From Ophiocordyceps camponoti-saundersi (nom. inval.) (taxonomy: Eukaryota; Ascomycota; Sordariomycetes; Hypocreales; Ophiocordycipitaceae), in NCBI GenBank assembly GCA_003339415.1, contig PDHQ01000544.1:1-16627 (forward strand): DNA of 16,627 nucleotides, given 5' to 3'. The first letter of the stretch is position 1. Each line of letters begins with the position of its first letter. The position numbers and the translations under genes were made by a program. Under the pieces are notes generated by a model. That model saw only the letters and a list, made by a program, of their open reading frames with translations. It was not told the origin of the DNA and ran no database searches. This document shows, piece after piece, positions 9,448 to 16,627 of the stretch.

Positions 9448-10040
9448 TTAGAGTTTCCGTAGGCCTGCTAGCTTACTAGGTAGTAGCTAGTTATTAGGCC
9501 TTAAATAGTTAGGTTAGTTATAGTATTTCTTTAGCGAGTCCTTATAGAATAATAGCCCCTAGGCCCCTTTAATAGATAAATAGTTAATATGCCTTAGTGT
9601 CTAGGACGTCCTCCTAACTTAGTAGCATAGCTTAAACGGCCTAATCTACGTTAGCTTAAGTTTCCTAATAGCTCTATTTATAGCTAGATAGACTTATATG
9701 CTAGGGGTTAAACTAGACTTATCTCTTTTATCGTAAATAGATATCTTATAATATATAATCTCGTTAAACTTACCTCTAGCTACCTATCTCCGGTATTTAG
9801 CTTAGCTTATAAATTCTATAATAAGGTTAGTATATCTCCCTTATAGGGGCTATTCTACCTACTTTCCTAATCTTAAAGCTTTATATAGTAATCCTATAGA
9901 TTAAAATAGATTTAGGCCGGTCTATACTATTCCGTAAAGCACTTTAGTAGGTAAGTAGCCTAAGGTCCTAATAACCTTATAGTTAAGTTACCGCATAACT
10001 ATTAGTAGATATTCGGACGAAGTATTCTTAGGAGGCTATA
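9448..10040 (-). pseudogene. Integrase C-terminal region and end of gypsy pol
   Basis: Continues in the same frame as integrase and RT to a TAA at 9448-9450 (another in-frame TAA at 9442-9444 follows). Near 9460-9570 the reading includes LLFYKDSLKKYYN, then PNYLRPNN and a Leu/Pro-rich end, resembling the tail of fungal gypsy polyproteins, where a (Y)H..(H)P..P segment closes pol. Chromodomain hallmarks were not clearly visible. Whether 9448 is the natural stop or a mutated CAA cannot be told. Confidence 0.55.
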
Positions 10041-10740
10041 ACCTCTTTAAGAGTTACTAAAAGATCTTATTTATTATTTTAACTAAACCTATACTACGAT
10101 ATAACTTAGATAGCGCTATTACTTAAAGTATATCTTTTACCGTTAAGAAGGCTAAAACTTCCCTCGATAAAAAAGCGGAACCTAAGTCGAGGTAGATAGC
10201 TATAGGTATAATCGCAATAAAGTCTAGCTAATTTCTTAGCCTAATAATAGTCTCCGAGGCTCCCGTTATTCGGTAGGCTATAAGCTATATAAAACGAGAG
10301 AAATAGTCGACTAATACTAGCATAAACTTAGTCCTATCTGCGGCCGTTAGGAATAGTCCTATATAGTTTATAGCAAGGACCTAAAAGGGTGCTAAAATAG
10401 AGATTAGCTAATCCGGCGCCTTCGGCTTTCAGTTAGAATATAAAGTATATTCTCTATAATTTACTATATAGGATATAATATCCTAAGCTATTCTAGGCTA
10501 GAAGATATATATATAGAGTCGCCGACGCGTAGCATCTAGCCTAAAGTAGCTACTTAAATTATAAGCTTAGTAGAGTGCTTACGGGATCTTATATCGGAGA
10601 AGGTATCTCTGCCACTTAGTTAAATAACTCCCTTTATATAGCAGGGTATTCGTTTATATTAACTATTTAAAAGATACCGCCTATTATCTAATACGATTTG
10701 CCGAGATACGATTAAGTTCGTTAGGAACCTTACTATATTA
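10040..10740 (-). pseudogene. Integrase of the gypsy element (zinc-binding and catalytic core)
   Basis: The zinc-binding part reads YFRLDATRRRLYIYIF at about 10500-10548, matching the family's H.G...T...... segment with the His now Tyr (codon 10546-10548). The Cys pair is Tyr-x-x-Tyr at 10456-10458 and 10447-10449, each TGT to TAT. The core follows: INYIGLFLTAADRTKFMLVL, with D1 replaced by Asn at 10366-10368, then VDYFSRFI. D2 is intact in YLDLGSAF at 10186-10188. The E position falls exactly 35 residues later at 10078-10080 and is AAA, Lys, as expected from GAA. The 59-residue D1-D2 gap and 35-residue D2-E gap both fit gypsy integrases, so the reading is secure and contains no indel over this stretch. 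The enzyme would be inactive. Confidence 0.9.
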
Positions 10741-11090
10741 TAGCTAATTAATTATATCTGCGTAATAGTAGTTTATATAATAGTCTAATAGCCTCGATAT
10801 CTTATCCGTCTCTCTTACGAGTGCTATAGCTACTCGGAGGTCTACTCGGGTCTTATTATCTTATTTTTCCTAGGTCTATAAGGCTAATAAGGTATTCTAT
10901 TAGAGCGCAGTTAGTTATAGCAAAGGGGTGCCCGTCTTATTAGTAGGTAGTTTCTTAAGGGGCATACCCGCTAGGTATTTAAGGAGCGCCTTATAGCCTT
11001 ATAAGCTATCTTTCTATTTCTATAGTCCGGTATTAGTATTAACTATTCCCTAGTTTATAATATCCGCAGCTTAGCATTTATTAGATAGGA
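10740..11090 (-). other. RNase H to integrase linker of gypsy pol
   Basis: The same frame continues between the RNase H C-terminal Asp motif and the integrase zinc-binding part. Linkers here are variable in gypsy elements and I see no named motif. In-frame stops are TAG/TAA. Confidence 0.5.
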
Positions 11091-11480
11091 AGATTATCTT
11101 AGATAAACTATCCGTAGCCTAGTTTCGCGAACCCTTAACGTGGGCAATCTTAATATTTAGCAGCCGTAGCTTAGTTACCTATCGAGCGTAAATACCTTTA
11201 TAGCCCTTAGAAGTTAGGAACTATATAATAGGGAAGTAGTCTATAAAGATAGTTAATTTATCTATTATACGGAATAGATATTAGTAGCGACGGCAGAATT
11301 CGACTAAAGTATAAAGTTCCCGCTTATATATTCTATAGTTACGCTATATCTTCGTAAAGAGAAAGGAGTTATATAAAATCGGCATTAGGCTATCTCCTTA
11401 TTACTATAGGATAACGTAGCCTGCTCCGAACCTTAAAGTATCTATATATATAAGTACTAGCTTATTAAGTTAAGGCCCGT
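11090..11480 (-). pseudogene. RNase H of the gypsy element
   Basis: Would remove the RNA strand during reverse transcription. In the pol frame the four acidic motifs can be placed in order: D in DTLRFGAGYVI (about 11410-11445); E in KRELYTLVEFCRRY (about 11290-11336, with the Glu codon intact); D in IFIDYFPII (about 11235-11260, matching the family's (I)YTDH.PL); and D in ATDSLSK (about 11100-11120, matching A.D.LSR). Motif order and spacing match Ty3/gypsy RNase H, directly downstream of RT in the same frame. Several in-frame TAG/TAA codons inactivate it. Confidence 0.85.
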
Positions 11481-12440
11481 AGATAGCTACTGCTACTTTA
11501 GCGAGAGACTTAAGGATTATAAAGGATAAAGCCTTAGATAGCCCCTATAAGAAGGGAACATTTCTAGTAAGTCGCGTTAATAGTCGGGAGAACTCTACGC
11601 AATTAACTATCTATCTCCGGCAAGGTCCGATTACTCCGAGAAATACCCTAACTTACCTCTAATTTGTTAGCACCGGCTATTCTTAGATTTTCTAAAGCCT
11701 CCTAAGCTTAATTATAATCCGTCTACCTATATAATACGTCTATCTTACTACTAGGATTTCTATTATACTAAGAAAGACCTTCTTAAAACTTAACCGGAGT
11801 AAGGCTTATAATAATCTAGGCAGAAAGTAGTCCCTAATAAACGCCTATTATTCCTCGAACATAGTATATTTTAAGAAGATATCGTCTATATAGTTATTAA
11901 GAGGCGTAATATAATAGCCTTTAGTAGGGACCGCTAATAGAGATAGTTCGGGCAGAGGTTCGGGTATAGCCCTAAATACTAGCTTTATTATTTCGGTAAA
12001 GCTATAAGCTGCGGATTAGGTCCCCTAAGGGAGCCTTGTAGGCTATAATTAGGAAAAACTAGGGATTTAAAACGCTAGAATATAGCGTAGTTTAGATGCG
12101 ACGGGTATAGCCTAGTAGCTATACTTTAAGTCGAATATACTAAATAAACCTATTCTTAGATCTAAGAGTCTATTATAAAGCTCCGATAGTAATGGGATAG
12201 TAGTGCCTAGCAAGTCTTCGTTAACGTTATAGTAGTTAATTATTAATCGTATTTCGGCCTATAAGTTAGACTCGTCCTTAACTACTATAATAGGTTCCGC
12301 TAACTATTAGCTTAACTTACCGTTAGCCGCTACTATATACTTATAGATTCCTAAGTTAATATTCTTACGAATAATTTTATTTATCTAATATTATTCTAGA
12401 GTACTCTATCTTTTCTTCCTACTACGGCACTATAGTTTAG
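11480..12440 (-). pseudogene. Reverse transcriptase of the gypsy element
   Basis: Copies element RNA into cDNA. In one frame: a segment ending in GIYKYIVAANGKL (about 12310-12350) matches the G.I..S.S...SP region. AEPIIVVVKDES then RLIINYYNVNEDLLGTTIPL (about 12190-12300) matches the family's P..(V/F)V.KKDG..R.C.DYR.LN....(D).YPLP motif. The catalytic box is intact as YIDDI at 11878-11892, retained because GAC after ATA is not a TpG site. Upstream to about 12750 the same frame seems open apart from TAG/TAA, with MPPINLFLYYPRIIPG at about 12440-12490 as lead-in. Strong identification. Confidence 0.9.
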
Positions 12441-13080
12441 TTCCCGGTATAATCCTCGGGTAATATAGGAATAAGTTTATAGGTGGCATATTACGTATAT
12501 CCCGACCCTTAAGATTACGATAGGTGTAGAACGTGCGTGCAATCTCCTTTCTTAAGTAATCCGGGACTAAAGGTTTAAGCGTAATACTATAGGCGTTAAA
12601 CTATACTATAACTAAACATTTATTAATAGAATTATTAATTTCTCGTCGCTAAACTCTCCTCTATATTAGGAATAGTAATACTGATAGCCTATCTACCTAT
12701 AGCCTAGGCTAGTATTATCTACTTAACTATTATTTAGTTATAGGTTTAGTAACTAGATCGCTTTATAATTATTAGGGACTATTAAGTACGGTCTCTGTAG
12801 TAGCCGTGGTTAAGGAAAGAAGATTAGAATCGACGAGGGGGCAATAGTAAGAAGTAAGAGCATAATTTATATAAAAGTCTATCTAAGTTTGTATATATAT
12901 AGCTTGCCTTATTAATCTAGGGGCGTAGCTTATAAATAAAGTAATCGGGTCTATAATAAAATATATAAAGTCTAAACTAATAATAATATTTCCAGTTAGC
13001 TGCAATTTTATAACCTGCCTAGGTCGGCGCTAATAACCTAGTTTAATAATTTAATCTAGTTATCGTTATTATTCTTAGAA
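12440..13080 (-). other. Protease to RT spacer with frame change
   Basis: Gag-protease runs in the frame with codon starts equal to 2 modulo 3; RT to integrase runs in frame 0. Each can be followed toward the other to roughly 13000 and 12750. The shift is equivalent to -1 in the direction of reading. After the protease the gag frame passes through an acidic Ser/Asp-rich stretch (SEDIDSDNKNDSD, about 13110-13150) before reading is lost. Programmed frameshifting and a simple indel cannot be told apart here. Confidence 0.5.
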
Positions 13081-13640
13081 GTTAAGTTTTTAGAAGAGGT
13101 GTCGGAGTCGTTCTTATTATCGCTATCTATATCTTCGGACGTTAATTTAGGGAGCCTAATAAACTTCCTTAAGATAGGCGGGGCGTTAGGCGCTAGGACT
13201 AACTTCTATCTTAGCGATATAGCTATTTACGGGCCTTATAAGGCTACCGATATATTACCTTAATCACGATCTCTAATTATTAAAATACCGGTCTTAATAT
13301 AGATAACGGCGTTAACGTTAAAGAGCTAAGGCATACCTAATAGAAGGGGTAGGTTATCGACCACGTTATTATTTTTAGGCTTAACGATCGCCTAAACTTC
13401 TCTAATTACCCTAGAGACGTTTATATTTAAGATAGCAAAGTTATAAACGAGAATACGCGATCTATCCGCGACTTTTATAGCTAGCTTACTAAACCTAATA
13501 TCTTTTAGGTTTATAACGGGGATCTTATTACGATTAGTAAAATCGTAGTTAATAAAACTTACCTAAAACCCTTAGTCTGCTATTATATTCTTATCTGCTA
13601 GCTTTAGGGATTTATTTTTACTATCGACTTAGAATAAGAT
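13080..13640 (-). pseudogene. Aspartic protease of the gypsy element
   Basis: Would cleave the Gag-Pol polyprotein. The active-site loop reads I-A-D-stop-G-F (Asp 13575-13577, TAA 13572-13574, Gly 13569-13571). The middle codon is probably a mutated CAA, giving D-Q-G rather than the usual D-(S/T)-G, followed by VSFINYDF. The family's C-terminal flap and closing motif is very clear as LLLGMP-stop-LFNVNAVIYI at about 13290-13348, matching (I)LG(M/L)(P)WL..(H)NP.I(D)W. It lies in the same frame as gag. A 63-codon open frame on the + strand at 13663-13854 is antisense to this polyprotein and not a gene. Confidence 0.85.
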
Positions 13641-14400
13641 AGTATATAGAACTCTAAAGGTCTTGCAATCTTTAGTTTCTTTAATTAAACGGGTATTTGC
13701 ATCCTGCCTAGCTAAGTTAACTCTATCACTGCTAATATATACTGCTTTAGACTTACCCTTGCCCTTACCTTTAGCCTTCGTCTTAATAGAGGTTTATCTC
13801 TTGCGTGACGAGAGATGCCTAAATTGCTTAGCCCCTTCTAAACTTACCTGCTAGAAATCTACTAGATTAATAAGCATAATAAATCTCTTCGCTAGTTTAA
13901 TCTAATTAATATTACCTAGGCTATCTCTTGCCTAGACTTCCGCTAAACCCTTAGCCCTCTTTTTCTTATTAGCTATTATGCTCTTCTTAGCACTTAATAG
14001 TCCTAGCTAATTAGGCACTTTAGGCGTTTTATAATATAAGGTTACCTCTAGGTTTAAATTATTCTTAAATATTTCCTCTAAGAGTATTAGGTTAATTAAT
14101 CTCTTTTTAATCGGTAGTTTGCTAAGTCCGGCTACTATAACTAATACTATAAGTGCGTTACGAACTATCTTACTAAGTTTAACGTTATCTCTATCTATTA
14201 TAGTAAGTAATTAGAGCTTACGAGCTATAGTATTAGTATTATTAATACTACCTATATTACCTTATACGGACTTATTAATTCCTAAACTAATAATATTAGA
14301 ATAAACGTTCCTACTACTATCTATAGGTATATCGTAGAGTTTATTAATTAGACCTTAGTAGAGGTTCCGTTCTAAGAGGTCTTAATGTTTAAGGTCGACC
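13640..14400 (-). pseudogene. Gag to protease linker region
   Basis: The gag-protease frame continues unbroken in phase, with long stretches readable, for example IVRNALIVLVIVAGLSKLPI (about 14090-14170), which looks like hydrophobic helix, and a Lys/Gly-rich stretch KAKGKGKSKA (about 13750-13780). No catalytic motif is recognised. Polyproteins of this class often carry a linker here, but its length of about 250 codons is on the long side. Confidence 0.6.
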
Positions 14401-15731
14401 TAGTGCGCCGTAATAGCTTAGGTTATTAGTAGAGGTATAGTAATTGCCTATTAAAGGGGCTTCGGGCCTCTGCCGACTACGGTTAAACCTCTTAAGATAT
14501 CTTTCTCCTAACCTTAAAGCTACTACGCTTCGGGAGTAGTATAAGACGTAGCGTAGTGCCCGGGTTACCTATATTTAAAGCAAATAACCTAGTCTAGTAG
14601 AAGGGAAAGTAAACTATTTATATATATATTAGTCGAGTCCTTTAGGTTTGCCTAGTTAACCTATCTACTATTATTACTACCACGGCCTCCGCGATAGCCT
14701 CCGCGATACTTACTCTAGCGGTTATTCTAGCGGTAGTTATTTAAAGAGCGATAAGACCTACCTTAACCTCCACGATAGGTCCTATAATTTAAGCTATTAA
14801 GACGATTTATCTAGTCTAGACGAACGTTATCTCTAGGATATCCTATCTAGTTAGGTTAGTCCTAGTAGCTTATTATAGTTATATTAGTAGTAGCTTAGGG
14901 AGTTAATACTTACTAACGGGGCTTATATCCTAGTCTCTCCTTAACTAATATATTAGGGGAGTGACTAAACTTCTCTTAGAAGAGCTATTATATAATTAAG
15001 GCCGTTACTGCCTGCTTACGGGCCTAGCGCTTAACTTATTCCGTAAGACGAATATCCTTAGCTGCCTAGACGATATCCTATACTTCTATAAGACTTAAAG
15101 CTATTATAGCTCGTTAAGTAGTTATAATATATCGAAGTTCTTAGTCGGCTATGCCCGTAATAAACTTTTAGATAATTATACTAAGGATAGCTATCTCTAA
15201 TAGGGGAAGGACCTATATAGCCGATACTCGGTCTTATCCCCTAATAGACCGAAGTATCTAGCGAGTGCGATTATAATACGTTTAGAGCGACTTACTATCT
15301 TACTAGCTGAATATTATCGGCACTTGAGGTTACTATAGGATATAATTTAGAGTAAATCTCTCCTCGAGTAATATTTGCAAAACTTTTAGGTTTACTTTAA
15401 TTACTATATTATTTCTAGTATTAATATAGACGTTATAGAGTAACGTATTACCGTTAATAAAGTTAGCGGCTACGCCTACTAAGCTAATATTAATTACTCG
15501 GATTTTATCGTTATAGCAAAGTATATTACTATTAAGGCGAACAAAGGCGAGGTCGATTACCTCTAGCTAGCGATAGGCGCTATATATCCTATCGAACTTA
15601 CTAATATCTGCCTAAGTTAGTAGCTTAATCTATCGGCTATTCCCACTATCCTAGTAAAGCTAATTATAAGAAGCTATAAGATTTAGTTAAAGCCGATACT
15701 TACCGAGGGCATATGCAGCTAATGCCTCTAT
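14400..15731 (-). pseudogene. Gag (capsid and zinc knuckle) of the gypsy element
   Basis: Gag would form the virus-like particle and bind element RNA. A probable start is ATA at 15729-15731 (mutated ATG, context TTATA-GAG-GCA). The frame remains in phase to the protease. The capsid part includes QTYYNRTRQILRSIRG with stops read as Gln (about 15230-15280) and TGIADQELRY (about 15130-15160), matching fungal gypsy Gag patterns with YY.RT..LL, then F..GL.D.ELR. Next come an Arg/Lys-rich helix, a Gly/Arg-rich stretch SKYRGGYRGGRGSNN (about 14670-14720), and a CCHC knuckle at 14541-14582 reading C-F-K-Y-x4-H-x4-Y, where the second and last Cys are now Tyr (TGT to TAT). Many in-frame TAG/TAA codons. 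Confidence 0.85.
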
Positions 15732-16227
15732 AATAATATTATTTAGAAAGATTAGTTCTAGGTTATAGAATAGAGTAGGGAAAAGGGACGAGGCACGAAA
15801 AACGAAGGCTAAGTTAATTTAGTATATATTAAAGGTTCTATATATATATATATATAAAGAAAGAGAAGAAGAATAAGATAATAGAGAGTAGAAAAGGGGG
15901 CAATTCGTATCTTATCGAAGAAGGAGCTAATATAGTTAGCAAGGTAGGACTTATCTATTATCTCCTTTAATTAGGGCAGGCGACGTAGCAAGACTGCCTT
16001 ATTAATCTATATAACTTCCCGATTATTAAGCGAATTACTATTAGGAAGGAACTTAATTGCCGAGCAGGCAGGTTAGTTAGAAAAGGGGCAAAATAAGGTT
16101 CTTAGTAATATCTTAGGAGCCTTAAGTTTATTATTATATTAAGTCGAGTATAGTCGCGTTCCTAAGCGTATACGGTAATCGGCAATTAGTGCTAAGAGAT
16201 TAATCCCCCCCCCCTATCTCGGTTACT
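15732..16227 (-). other. 5' leader between right LTR and gag
   Basis: About 500 bases without a followable frame on the - strand. It contains an (AT)n run (about 15841-15857), a purine-rich stretch on the + strand (15859-15900), and a C10 run at 16205-16214. Such leaders carry packaging and priming signals in gypsy elements. Confidence 0.5.
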
Positions 16228-16228
16228 A
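16211..16228 (-). promoter_or_regulatory. Possible tRNA primer-binding site
   Basis: Immediately inside the right LTR the - strand reads TAGTAACCGAGATAGGGG. If TAG is a mutated TGG, this has the form of a primer-binding site complementary to a tRNA 3' end (…GGTTACCA). The tRNA species was not identified, and the G-run continues beyond. Position fits; sequence evidence is weak. Confidence 0.3.
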
Positions 16229-16432
16229 GCTAGATAAGTTAACGGCGAAGGGATTAAATAAACTAATTATAGGCATAAGAAATAGGCTTAATACGAAGAT
16301 TAATAAGTGCCCTCGTTAATTAATATATATATATATCCTCTAAGAATAACTGCCCCCTATATAGGCAGTTAAGCAAGTATTAGTTATATAACTAAAATAA
16401 CGTAATCCCCTTTTAACCTTCCCCCTCTAGCT
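16228..16432 (-). repeat. Right LTR (5' LTR of the gypsy element)
   Basis: Direct repeat of 7110-7315, aligning without transversions. Nearly every difference is C to T or G to A in this copy, so it has taken more RIP. It shares the (AT)n promoter-like run (about 16322-16336) and the pyrimidine-rich AACCTTCCCCCTCTAGCT end. It would have provided the element's promoter. Confidence 0.85.
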
Positions 16433-16627
16433 GCCTATAAGTATAGTACGTACCTGCTTATTAGTAAGACACGCTATAGTGCGCACCTCTCTATAAACCC
16501 ACTTCGCCCGTCGGCAATAGCCGGTACGTACCTAACTACTCTACTTTTAACGATATTTTATAAAAATATAACTATCGTTAGTTTTTTTTACTATATCGCT
16601 AGGGCTAAAAGTTAGATATAAAAGACC
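16433..16627. other. Right flank of the gypsy insertion
   Basis: Contains more CA/TG than the interior. GTACGTACCT occurs at 16446-16455 and 16524-16533, and a near match GTACGTGCCT sits in the left flank at 7093-7102. No coding frame is evident. Confidence 0.5.
16548..16580. repeat. Inverted repeat
   Basis: TAACGATA at 16548-16555 and its exact reverse complement TATCGTTA at 16573-16580 enclose a 17-base AT-rich loop, followed by a T-run. It could be a hairpin or chance in AT-rich DNA. Confidence 0.5.

Larger units (their letters stand above)
7110..16432 (-). mobile_element. Ty3/gypsy-type LTR retrotransposon, RIP-inactivated
   Basis: About 9.3 kb between two direct repeats of about 205 bp, transcribed on the - strand. 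Order from the right: LTR, leader, gag with zinc knuckle, protease, RT, RNase H, integrase, third reading frame, LTR. RT before integrase is diagnostic of Ty3/gypsy (Metaviridae). The reading frames are strikingly intact in phase: gag-protease in one frame from 15731 to about 13080, RT to integrase in another from at least 12430 to 9448, and the extra frame from 9239 to 7458. Decay is therefore almost all point mutation, with few or no indels. Catalytic and zinc residues are hit at several sites, so it is dead. A short shared TGCCTATA at 7098-7105 and 16432-16439, or CCTA at 7106-7109 and 16434-16437, could reflect a target-site duplication, but the exact LTR ends are uncertain by several bases. 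Confidence 0.85.
1..16627. other. RIP-mutated, AT-rich fungal transposon block
   Basis: The whole window carries the repeat-induced point mutation pattern: CpA and TpG are scarce, TpA is abundant, and CpG is retained. For example 1141-1200 and 2101-2160 contain no CA and no TG at all. RIP is a premeiotic process of filamentous ascomycetes acting on duplicated DNA. The coding frames followed here are broken by TAG and TAA but not by TGA, as expected when CAA, CAG and TGG codons are hit. Retained CpG argues against ordinary methyl-CpG decay as the cause. The pattern is seen directly; the taxonomic conclusion is inferred. Confidence 0.9.

Noticed and set aside
13663..13854. 63-codon + strand open frame, Leu-rich
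   Set aside because: Antisense to the gag-protease polyprotein. The Leu/Pro richness mirrors a Lys/Gly-rich stretch on the - strand.

Overview
The window reads as transposon-dense, AT-rich heterochromatin from a filamentous ascomycete (Pezizomycotina-type fungus). The main clue is the base pattern. CpA and TpG are almost absent over long stretches, TpA is in large excess, and CpG is kept. This is the signature of repeat-induced point mutation (RIP, CpA to TpA on either strand). No intact host gene, rRNA, tRNA or CRISPR array was recognised, and every protein-coding segment found is a relic. The longest stop-free frames are only about 60 codons, but the true frames can still be followed because the interrupting stops are TAG or TAA, as expected from mutated Gln (CAA/CAG) and Trp (TGG) codons.

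Layout: (1) About 560-5260, + strand: a heavily mutated Ty1/copia-type retrotransposon relic in the order gag-like, integrase, reverse transcriptase, RNase H. Its LTRs were not found. (2) About 5250-5945, - strand: an unidentified coding relic of about 230 codons in one frame, running up to the copia 3' end. (3) About 5950-7109: non-coding sequence with poly-T tracts, a purine-rich tract and a tandem repeat of about four 36-bp units. (4) 7110-16432: a Ty3/gypsy-type element on the - strand between two roughly 205-bp direct repeats (LTRs) that differ by transitions plus one indel. Its - strand order is 5' LTR (right), leader, gag with a CCHC zinc knuckle, aspartic protease, reverse transcriptase, RNase H, integrase, a gap of about 200 bp, a third reading frame of 593 codons, 3' LTR (left). 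(5) 16433-16627: right flank, more lightly mutated.

In the gypsy element gag and protease share one frame. RT, RNase H and integrase share a second frame displaced by -1. The third reading frame is separate, has its own probable start (ATG mutated to ATA) and own stop, and is the most unusual content here: gypsy elements normally need only gag and pol, and I do not recognise this protein. The copia side is mutated nearly to saturation, whereas the gypsy element and its immediate flanks keep noticeably more CA/TG. This suggests at least two ages of insertion or rounds of RIP.
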